A stretch of DNA of 6,278 nucleotides from Thermoplasmata archaeon (GTDB lineage: Archaea > Thermoplasmatota > Thermoplasmata > Lutacidiplasmatales > UBA184): contig JASHYQ010000084.1 in the NCBI GenBank assembly GCA_030042955.1, positions 1 to 6,278 on the forward strand. Reading direction: 5' to 3'. Position 1 is the first letter of the stretch, and every line of letters begins with the position of its first letter. Shown in pieces: positions 1-5,101 of this stretch. The notes below the pieces were generated by a model, which worked only from the letters and a program-made list of their open reading frames with translations, made no database searches and was not told where the DNA came from. The translations under genes and the position numbers were made by a program.

Positions 1-275
1 GTCCCCTGCTCGAAGACCTCGTCAACTCCCTGCGGAACGACCTCGACGAGACGGCGGAGCTGGTCGCTCACCCCCGCGGGAAGGTGCTCGAGCCGGCGAG
101 CTTGCGCACGGCCCAGGAGCTCCTGGACGCGGCGAGAGCGGTCCTCGGCCGGTCCGGTCCCCGCTCCCCGGCGGAACTCGCCGCGGAGGCGAACCTCGCC
201 TACGCCACGATGCTCTCGGTAACCGACCTCGTGAAGTCACACACCGACGTTCCGAGGGTGCCCCGGCGCAGGTAA
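1..275 (+). CDS. C-terminal part of an unrecognised protein (5' end outside window)
   Basis: An open frame enters from the left edge (first full codon at 3) and ends at TAA 273-275, giving about 90 residues. The third codon positions are strongly G/C, as in the confident genes nearby, so I take it as coding. A GTG at 84 could be read as a start, but the frame stays open upstream with the same codon use, so the gene very likely begins outside the window. The visible part is polar and helix-forming: an acidic stretch with LLEDLVNSLRNDL, then two alanine/leucine-rich helices, ending in a basic tail (VPRRR). I see no signal peptide, membrane segment, metal-binding cysteine or catalytic motif, and I do not recognise a family. 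It converges on sufB with 40 nt between the two stop codons, so it is not part of the suf operon. Confidence 0.6.
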   Translation, partial: PLLEDLVNSLRNDLDETAELVAHPRGKVLEPASLRTAQELLDAARAVLGRSGPRSPAELAAEANLAYATMLSVTDLVKSHTDVPRVPRRR

Positions 276-308
276 GCCCGACGGCGTCGCCCGGGGCGCA
301 GCCTGTCT

Positions 309-325
309 GGTCGGTCTAACCGACC
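309..325. terminator. Inverted repeat spanning the sufB stop codon, possible bidirectional terminator or 3' hairpin
   Basis: GGTCGGT (309-315) and ACCGACC (319-325) form a perfect 7-bp stem around a 3-nt loop. The loop is exactly the sufB stop codon (CTA on +, TAG on the coding strand). It lies between two convergent genes, where a 3' hairpin would be expected. No T-run follows on either strand, so it does not look like a classical intrinsic terminator, nor like the T-tract terminators usual in archaea. It may stabilise the mRNA 3' end or be a chance palindrome in GC-rich sequence. Confidence 0.35.
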
Positions 326-2796
326 GCGCCGGTCATCTCGAGCTGGATCAGCCGGTTCAGCTCGAGGGCGTAGTCGACGGGGAGCTCCTTCGCGAACTCG
401 GCGAGGAAGCCCATCAGGATCAGGTGGATCGCGTCCGACTCGTTCAGTCCGCGGCTCATCAGGTAGAAGATCTGCTCCTCGCCGATCTTCCCGACGACCG
501 CCTCGTGCGTGATCGTCGCATCCTCCTCGTGAATCTCGTTGTACGGGTAGGTGTCCGAACGGCCGAGCTCGTCCGGCAGCAGGGCGTCGCAGCGGACGGC
601 GGCCTTCACGCCGGTCGCACCCGGTGCCACGTGGAGGAGGCCGCGGTAGCTCGTCTGGCCCCCGCGGATGGCGATCGACTTGGCGATGATCTTGCTCGAG
701 GTGTCGGGGGCCGAGTGGACGGCCTTCGCCCCGGAGTCGATGATCTGCCCCTGGCTCGCGAAGGCGACCGAGAGGATGTCGGCGCGGGCCCCGCGGCCCC
801 TCAGGTAGACCGACGGGTACTTCATCGTGATCTTCGAGCCCATGTTCCCGTCGACCCACTCGACCAGCGCGTTCTCGTAAGCGACCGCGCGCTTGGTGAC
901 GAGGTTGTAGACGTTCTTCGACCAGTTCTGGACGGTCGTGTAGCGGACCTTGGAGTACGGCTCCGCGACGACCTCGACCACGGCTGCGTGGAGGGAGTCG
1001 GTCGAGTAGATGGGCGCCGTGCAGTTGTGCACCGAGAACCCCTTCACGAGGTAGGTGTTGTTCTGGCCCGCAACGTGGAAGTTGTAGACGTTCCCGTGGT
1101 AGGGAGTCCGCGAGACCTTCCGCACGGGCACGAGGAAGGCGTCGCCGGCGCGGCGGACCGCCTCCGCACGCTTTCCCACCTGGTAGTAGACGGTGTAGGC
1201 CCGCTTGTGGGAGACCTGGCGGCCATCCTCCATGGTCTCTTGGAACGGCTCCCGTACGTTGATCGTAGCGAAGATCCCCTGCCGGGCCTGGAGCTCCTGG
1301 AGCTGGAAGGCTAGCTGTCGGGAGACAGTCAGCGCGCGGTGCACCGTTCCGAACCGTTCGTAGACGTTCCCGTCCCCGTTGTAGTACGTCTCGAGCAGGA
1401 CCCGCTGCTTCTCGGGAGGCAGGTCCATGACCGACTTGCTGAGGCGCTTCTGGTCCGCGTACTTCCCGCCGTGCTCGAGACAGAGGGCGTAGAGCGGCTT
1501 GGAATAGACCCCGACCACGACGGCGTGCTTCGCGGGCTGGCGGTTTGTCCAGGGAGTCTTGCCCGTGATGGCCCGAATGGAGCGGCTCAGCTCGTCGACG
1601 TACTCGGTCTCGTCGATGTGGAAGGTGAACGTCACGGCCTCGCAGCCGTTGATCATCTGGACACAACCCTCGGAAAGGTAGTACCCCAAGACGGTGAGCT
1701 CGTCCTCGCCCAAGGTGGGGTCGTCCCGCTCGGTCCGGTTGATCGGGTAATGGATGAAGTCCCCTGGTTGCAGCTCGCCCGCAGGGACGAACTCGGGGGG
1801 GGTGGACAGCAACTTCGCTGGGTCGATGTCGGAGAGGGCCCGGTTCGGCCGGAGGGAGGTGGTGACGCGGCTCCGGCGTACGCAGAGCACGGGGTGCTCG
1901 GGGGTCAGTTGGAAGGCGTTACCGACCGAGACGGGAGTGATGTCGATGAGCTCGCCATCGAACGGCCGGACCATCGTCTTCTCGACCGTGGTCTCCTGCC
2001 CGTCGCTGTTGAGGACGGACTGCCCGGTCTCGATCCCTTCGATCGGGGTGAGCCGGTCCCCGACCAGGACCTCCTCGCCGGCCGGCAGGCATCCCTCGAT
2101 GTAGTGGACCTTCGAGCCCTTGTCCCCGATGATCAGGGTGCGTTCGAACTGGCCCACGTTCCGAGCGTTGATCCGGAAGTACGCCTGGAGCGGGATGCCG
2201 GCGTCGACGCCGGGCGGGACGTAGACGAAGCTGCCGCCCGACCAGACGGCGCTGTTGAGCGCGGAGAACTTGTTGTCGTTGTAGGGAACGATCTTGCCGA
2301 AGTACTTCCGGACGATGTCGGGGTACTCCTTCACGGCCGAGTCGGTGTCGGTGAAGAGGATTCCCTTCGCGGTCAGGTCCTCTCGGATCTTGTGGTAGAC
2401 CGTCCCGCTGTCGTACTGGGCCCCGACCCCCCCGAAGAACTCCCGTTCGGCCTTCGGGATCCCGAGCTTGTCGAACGTGTTCTTGATGTCGGCCGGAAGG
2501 TCGTCCCAGCTGCGCTTGGTCTCCCCCTCGAGCAGGGGGTTGGCGTAGTAGGTGTACGAGTCGAAGTCGATCTCGGCGAGGCTCGGCCCCCAGTCGGGCA
2601 TCGGGCGCTGGACGAAGTGGTCGTAGGCCCGGAGGCGGTACTCCCGCATCCAGTCCGGCTCCTTCTTGAAGTCGGAGATCTGCTCGACGACCTCGCGGGT
2701 CAGCCCCTTGGCAATCCGCAGCCGGTAGGTTTCCGGGTTTTTGAAATCGTATCGCGTGTAGTCCAACGGTGTAACGTCGGTCGCGCCCTGAGCCAA
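316..2796 (-). CDS. sufB: SufB, Fe-S cluster assembly scaffold, interrupted by an intein
   Basis: SufB forms with SufC (and usually SufD) the cytoplasmic scaffold on which Fe-S clusters are built. The precursor is 826 residues; removing intein residues 236-591 leaves 470, the normal SufB length. The N-extein (1-235) holds SufB signatures such as GGVGAQYDS (122-130) and VPPGVDAGIPLQAYF (193-207), ending KVHYIEG. The C-extein (592-826) starts CTAPIYSTDSLHAAVVE and holds NWSKNVYNLVTKR (624-635) and THEAVVGKIGEEQIFY (763-778). C736 (RCDALL), H764 and E765 match E. coli Cys405, His433 and Glu434 in kind and spacing. The mature protein has only two cysteines, C592 and C736. The start is TTG at 2796, chosen because GAGG lies 5 nt upstream, no in-frame ATG or GTG lies between it and the TAA at 2832-2830, and the upstream ATG (2816) is out of frame. 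It is the last gene of the cluster, 148 nt after sufS. Confidence 0.96.
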   Translation of the reverse strand: MAQGATDVTPLDYTRYDFKNPETYRLRIAKGLTREVVEQISDFKKEPDWMREYRLRAYDHFVQRPMPDWGPSLAEIDFDSYTYYANPLLEGETKRSWDDLPADIKNTFDKLGIPKAEREFFGGVGAQYDSGTVYHKIREDLTAKGILFTDTDSAVKEYPDIVRKYFGKIVPYNDNKFSALNSAVWSGGSFVYVPPGVDAGIPLQAYFRINARNVGQFERTLIIGDKGSKVHYIEGCLPAGEEVLVGDRLTPIEGIETGQSVLNSDGQETTVEKTMVRPFDGELIDITPVSVGNAFQLTPEHPVLCVRRSRVTTSLRPNRALSDIDPAKLLSTPPEFVPAGELQPGDFIHYPINRTERDDPTLGEDELTVLGYYLSEGCVQMINGCEAVTFTFHIDETEYVDELSRSIRAITGKTPWTNRQPAKHAVVVGVYSKPLYALCLEHGGKYADQKRLSKSVMDLPPEKQRVLLETYYNGDGNVYERFGTVHRALTVSRQLAFQLQELQARQGIFATINVREPFQETMEDGRQVSHKRAYTVYYQVGKRAEAVRRAGDAFLVPVRKVSRTPYHGNVYNFHVAGQNNTYLVKGFSVHNCTAPIYSTDSLHAAVVEVVAEPYSKVRYTTVQNWSKNVYNLVTKRAVAYENALVEWVDGNMGSKITMKYPSVYLRGRGARADILSVAFASQGQIIDSGAKAVHSAPDTSSKIIAKSIAIRGGQTSYRGLLHVAPGATGVKAAVRCDALLPDELGRSDTYPYNEIHEEDATITHEAVVGKIGEEQIFYLMSRGLNESDAIHLILMGFLAEFAKELPVDYALELNRLIQLEMTGAVG
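1024..2091 (-). mobile_element. SufB intein with LAGLIDADG homing endonuclease domain (356 aa)
   Basis: This in-frame element removes itself from SufB by protein splicing. It begins at C236 (block A, CLPAGEEVLVGD) and ends V589-H590-N591 before C592, giving the Cys1, penultimate His, terminal Asn and Cys+1 set of a standard (class 1) intein. Block B is present as TPEH (T298, H301). Block F is around 568-584 (NVYNFHVAG) and block G is GFSVHN. The central part is a two-motif LAGLIDADG endonuclease: LGYYLSEG (370-377, acidic E376) and LLETYYNGDG (467-476, acidic D475), with the basic segment KRLSKSVMDLP between them (450-460). Both catalytic acids are present, so it may still be active at the DNA level. 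The insertion point, after HYIEG and before CTAP, is to my knowledge the same as in M. tuberculosis SufB. Base composition in the lines I counted is not clearly different from the exteins, so it does not look very recently acquired. Confidence 0.95.
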
Positions 2797-2801
2797 GGTA
2801 C

Positions 2802-2805
2802 CCTC
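2802..2805 (-). promoter_or_regulatory. Shine-Dalgarno-like GAGG deciding the sufB TTG start
   Basis: On the minus strand GAGG is followed by 5 nt and then TTG (2796-2794). Apart from this TTG, no good start codon lies between the in-frame TAA at 2832-2830 and the first conserved SufB residues. With a TATA-like element only about 34 nt upstream of the TTG, the mRNA leader may be too short to hold the whole motif, so initiation could instead be near-leaderless. Confidence 0.5.
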
Positions 2806-2820
2806 GGGAATTCCATCACC

Positions 2821-2840
2821 TAATAGTATTTAATTCAAAG
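2821..2840 (-). promoter_or_regulatory. TATA-like promoter element of sufB
   Basis: This is the only strongly A/T-rich patch between sufS and sufB; the minus strand reads CTTTGAATTAAATACTATTA. TTAAATA at 2833-2827 resembles an archaeal TATA box, and transcription would start about 25 nt downstream, near 2805, just before the TTG. It suggests that sufB has its own promoter besides any read-through from sufC-sufS, perhaps to allow for splicing losses. Because this is inferred from composition and position only, a bacterial -10-like element is the alternative reading. Confidence 0.55.
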
Positions 2841-2878
2841 GTAGTCCCGGCTGCTACACCCACCCTTCCACCGGTCCT

Positions 2879-2888
2879 ACCCTCGGTA
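2879..2888. repeat. ACCCTCGGTA, near-copy of a motif in the sufC promoter
   Basis: The + strand reads ACCCTCGGTA here and ACCGTCGGTA at 5010-5019, a match of 9 in 10. One copy lies upstream of sufB and the other just upstream of sufC, both in non-coding DNA. A shorter copy (TACCCTCGG) overlaps the sufB ribosome-binding region at 2799-2807. It could be a binding half-site for the neighbouring SufR-type regulator. Related TCGGT/ACCGA palindromes also occur at 216-226 inside a coding region and at 311-323, so chance similarity is a real possibility. Confidence 0.3.
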
Positions 2889-2944
2889 AGGCGCGGCTTG
2901 TCGGTCCATGCGCTACACTCGCACGGGCCATCTTGAGGGGTCCC

Positions 2945-4204
2945 TCAGGCCGCGCGGGAGCGTTTCTTCGGGGTGGGCACGGCGAACAGGCGGGAGATCT
3001 TCTCGAGCGCGTCGACCAACTGGCGGACCTCCTCGACCGTGTTGTACAAGTAGGGGCTGGCCCGCGTGAGCGCGGAGACCCCGAGACGCTCCATGAGGGG
3101 CTGCGCACAGTGATGCCCCGCTCGGATCGCAATCCCGTCCGCGTCGAGCAGGGAGGCGACGTCGTGCGGATGCGCTCCCTTCAGGGAGAACGAGAGCACC
3201 GCCTCTCGGGCATCCGGTCCGCGCGGCCCGAAGACACGGACCTCCTCCGAAAGCTTGGAGTCGATACCCTGCTGGAACTCACGGACCAGGCGGCGCTGGT
3301 GGTCCGCCAACTCGTCCCAGCCAATCCCCTCGAGGTAGTCGAGGGCCGCCGCGAGAGCGACAGCCCCTCCGACGTTCGGCGTCCCCGCCTCGAAGCGGGC
3401 CGGCGGCTCCCGGAAGCTGGCCCGGTCCAAGTGCACTTCCGTGATCATCTCGCCGCCCCCGGAGTATGGGGGCATCTCGGCGAGCATCTCCGGCCGACCC
3501 CAGAGGACCCCGATCCCCATCGGACCGAGGGTCTTGTGGCCGGAGAACGCCAAGAAGTCGGCCCCTAGGGCCTGGACATCGACCTTTCGGTGGGGAGCGG
3601 ATTGCGCCGCGTCGACCACGACGCGGGCTCCGACTGCGTGGGCCCGGTCGGCGATCTCGCGGACCGGGTTGACGGTTCCCAGGACGTTCGAGACATGGGT
3701 GACCGTGACGACCTTCGTCCTCGGGGTGAGGAGGTGGTCCAGCTCCTCCAGCCGCAGCTCTCCCTGGTCGTTGATGTCGAGATAGTCGACGTGGACCCCG
3801 TTCCGGTCCCGCAGGAACGACCAGGGGACCAGGTTCGAGTGGTGCTCCATGACCGTGGCGAGCACGCGATCACCTGGTTCCAAGATGCTCGCACCGAGAC
3901 TCGCGGCGACGAGGTTCAGCGCCTCGGTGGTCCCTCGGACGAAGACCACGCCCTTCGGGTCGGGAGCGTTCAGGAACCTGGCGACGCGCGCACGGGCGTT
4001 CTCGTAGGCGTCGGTCGCCTCGACGCTGAGGGCGTAGACGCCGCGGTGCGGGTTCGCGTTGGCGCGTTCGTAGTAGGCGGTCTCCGCGTCGAGCACGGAA
4101 CGCGGCTTCTGGGAGGTCGCCGCGGAATCGAGGTAGACCAGCGGGTGCCCGTGGAACGTGCGGGAAAGGATCGGGAAGTCCGCCCGGATTCGGGCGACGT
4201 CCAT
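2945..4204 (-). CDS. sufS: SufS, group II cysteine desulfurase
   Basis: SufS is a PLP-dependent cytoplasmic enzyme that removes sulfur from L-cysteine, leaving alanine and an enzyme-bound persulfide that is passed to the SufB scaffold. The protein is 419 residues, close to the usual 405-415. It opens with FPIL and VYLDSAATSQKP (23-34), the standard SufS start. PLP-site features are GTTEALN (91-97), H121 in MEHHSN, VDAAQS (197-202) and the lysine K224 in SGHKTLGP (221-228). The catalytic cysteine is C366 in RAGHHCAQPLM (361-371), the motif that separates group II (SufS) from IscS/NifS. The C-terminal tail is basic (KKRSRAA). The ATG start at 4204 is supported by GGAG 6 nt upstream. The gene begins 28 nt after the sufC stop, so the two form an operon. 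Group II enzymes usually need a SufE or SufU partner, and none lies nearby. Confidence 0.96.
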   Translation of the reverse strand: MDVARIRADFPILSRTFHGHPLVYLDSAATSQKPRSVLDAETAYYERANANPHRGVYALSVEATDAYENARARVARFLNAPDPKGVVFVRGTTEALNLVAASLGASILEPGDRVLATVMEHHSNLVPWSFLRDRNGVHVDYLDINDQGELRLEELDHLLTPRTKVVTVTHVSNVLGTVNPVREIADRAHAVGARVVVDAAQSAPHRKVDVQALGADFLAFSGHKTLGPMGIGVLWGRPEMLAEMPPYSGGGEMITEVHLDRASFREPPARFEAGTPNVGGAVALAAALDYLEGIGWDELADHQRRLVREFQQGIDSKLSEEVRVFGPRGPDAREAVLSFSLKGAHPHDVASLLDADGIAIRAGHHCAQPLMERLGVSALTRASPYLYNTVEEVRQLVDALEKISRLFAVPTPKKRSRAA

Positions 4205-4206
4205 CG

Positions 4207-4214
4207 TCCTCTCC
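4207..4214 (-). promoter_or_regulatory. Shine-Dalgarno sequence of sufS
   Basis: The minus strand reads GGAGAGGA directly before CG-ATG; GGAG is 6 nt from the start codon. It lies in the 28-nt sufC-sufS spacer and supports the ATG at 4204. It contrasts with sufC, which has no such motif, a pattern typical of archaea in which operon-internal genes have SD sequences and first genes are leaderless. Confidence 0.7.
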
Positions 4215-4232
4215 GAGCCAGGGGACCCCGGC

Positions 4233-5006
4233 CTACGCGGCCTCGGCGATGCCGAGGCGCACCCAGTCGTACCCCTTCGCCTCGAGCTGTTCGGCGAGCT
4301 CGCGGCCGCCGGAAAGCGCGATGGCCCCGTCGACCATGACGAACACCTTGTCCGGCTTGACGTACTTCAGGATCCGCTGGTAGTGCGTGATCAGGAGAAT
4401 GCCGGCGTCGGGCCGGTGGAGCTTCGCCACCGTCTCACCGACCGACCGGACCGCGTCGATGTCGAGCCCGGAGTCGGGCTCGTCGAGGATCGCGAACAGG
4501 GGCTTCAAGGTCGCCATCTGAAGGACCTCCACGCGCTTCTTCTCCCCGCCCGAGAACCCTTCGTTCAGGGAGCGCTTGAGGAGCGCGTCGTCCATCCCGA
4601 GGTAGCCCAGGTTCCGCTTCAGGTCCGCGTCGAACCCGTTGGCGTCGGCGTTCTCGGCCGTGTGGCGTTGCATGTAGGCGGTCCAGAGGAATTTGGAGAG
4701 CGAGAGGCCCGAGACCTCCTGAGGGTACTGGAAGCCGAGAAAGAGTCCCGCACGTGCGCGGTGGTCGACGCTCAGCTTCAGCAGGTCCTTCCCGTCTAGC
4801 GTGACGGTCCCCGCCGTGACCTTGTACTTCGGGTGACCCATGAGCGCGTAAGCGAGGGTGCTCTTGCCCGAGCCGTTCGGACCCATCAGGGCGCTCAGCT
4901 CCCCGCTCTTCAAGGTGAGGCTGACCCCCTTCAGGATCTCCTTCCCAGCCACCTCGGCGTGCAGGCCCTTGACCTCGAGCGTATGCTCCGGCGTGGACGT
5001 CGTCAT
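4233..5006 (-). CDS. sufC: SufC, ABC-type ATPase of the Fe-S assembly complex
   Basis: SufC is the soluble ABC ATPase that binds SufB (and SufD) and drives the conformational change needed for cluster assembly. It is related to transport ATPases but is not a transporter. All nucleotide-binding motifs are intact in the 257 residues: Walker A GPNGSGKST (42-50), Q-loop Q93 in GFQYP, ABC signature FSGGEKKR (151-158), Walker B FAILDEPDSGLD (171-182, D175 and E176) and switch histidine H208 in ITHYQR. The FSGGEKKR signature and the DEPDSGLDIDA form are characteristic of SufC. Length is normal for the family (about 250). The ATG at 5006 lies only about 30 nt from a TATA-like element, and no Shine-Dalgarno motif precedes it, so the mRNA is probably leaderless. 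It is the first gene of the suf operon and is divergent from the SufR-type regulator gene. Confidence 0.96.
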   Translation of the reverse strand: MTTSTPEHTLEVKGLHAEVAGKEILKGVSLTLKSGELSALMGPNGSGKSTLAYALMGHPKYKVTAGTVTLDGKDLLKLSVDHRARAGLFLGFQYPQEVSGLSLSKFLWTAYMQRHTAENADANGFDADLKRNLGYLGMDDALLKRSLNEGFSGGEKKRVEVLQMATLKPLFAILDEPDSGLDIDAVRSVGETVAKLHRPDAGILLITHYQRILKYVKPDKVFVMVDGAIALSGGRELAEQLEAKGYDWVRLGIAEAA

Positions 5007-5009
5007 TGA

Positions 5010-5032
5010 ACCGTCGGTACGAGCCGATACCG
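5010..5032. promoter_or_regulatory. Candidate operator: CGGTA-N8-TACCG palindrome at the sufC transcription start
   Basis: CGGTA (5015-5019) and TACCG (5028-5032) are perfect inverted 5-bp arms separated by 8 bp. ACCG-T-CGGT (5010-5018) forms a second overlapping small palindrome, and ACCGT is repeated directly at 5010-5014 and 5029-5033. The element fills the space between the TATA-like box (5033-5040) and the sufC ATG (5006), where a bound repressor would block transcription. Half-sites 5015-5019 and 5028-5032 are 13 bp apart start to start, slightly more than one helical turn, which would suit a dimeric winged-helix protein. The adjacent SufR-type regulator is the obvious candidate. It does not resemble the CAAC-N6-GTTG site known for cyanobacterial SufR. 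Confidence 0.45.
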
Positions 5033-5040
5033 TTATTTAA
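5033..5040. promoter_or_regulatory. TATA-like element of the divergent sufC / regulator promoter
   Basis: The sequence reads TTAAATAA on the minus strand and TTATTTAA on the plus strand, so one nearly symmetric A/T-rich element could serve both directions in otherwise GC-rich DNA. For sufC its centre is about 30 nt from the ATG, predicting a leader of roughly 5 nt. For the plus-strand regulator a second weaker A/T-rich stretch, TGTAAATCCCTAT at 5053-5065, may be the real box, since its distance to the ATG at 5102 is more natural. These assignments rest on position and composition. Confidence 0.6.
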
Positions 5041-5101
5041 GCATGGCGTGGTGTGTAAATCCCTATCACGTCTGGCGGGATGGAGGAAAGGGACGAGAGC
5101 G

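Larger units (their letters stand above)
2797..2944. other. 148-nt intergenic region between sufS and sufB
   Basis: This gap separates two genes that are otherwise expected to be tightly linked. It holds the sufB TATA-like element near its left end. The 9-mer TACCCTCGG occurs twice, at 2799-2807 and 2878-2886, and the second copy extends to ACCCTCGGTA, which differs by one base from ACCGTCGGTA in the sufC promoter (5010-5019). A 25-codon frame from an ATG at 2932-2930 on the minus strand ends in TAG but has no ribosome-binding site or recognisable sequence, so I do not call a gene. Confidence 0.5.

Noticed and set aside
424..1314. Plus-strand open frame of 296 codons
   Set aside because: Antisense of the sufB C-extein and intein end, with no recognisable domain.
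200..1666. Long minus-strand open frame of 488 codons
   Set aside because: It overlaps the sufB frame on the same strand, is extremely rich in Arg, Gly and Pro, and shows no family motif; it is a shadow frame in GC-rich DNA.
1024..2091. A second, recent DNA-level insertion (insertion sequence) inside sufB
   Set aside because: There are no terminal inverted repeats or target duplication, and the frame is continuous with intein splice motifs at both ends; the intein explains the whole insert.
1339..2823. Long plus-strand open frame of 494 codons antisense to sufB
   Set aside because: Its Val/Asp/Gly/Leu-rich composition is the typical antisense image of a GC-rich gene, and sufB in the opposite direction is certain.
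2934..2947. TGAGGG/CCCTCA inverted repeat at the sufS stop codon as a terminator
   Set aside because: The loop would be only 2 nt (5 bp with 4 nt at best) and no T-run follows, so it is not convincing.
2933..4339. Plus-strand open frames opposite sufS (2933-3568, 3441-3785, 3590-4339)
   Set aside because: Antisense shadows of a complete, motif-bearing SufS gene.
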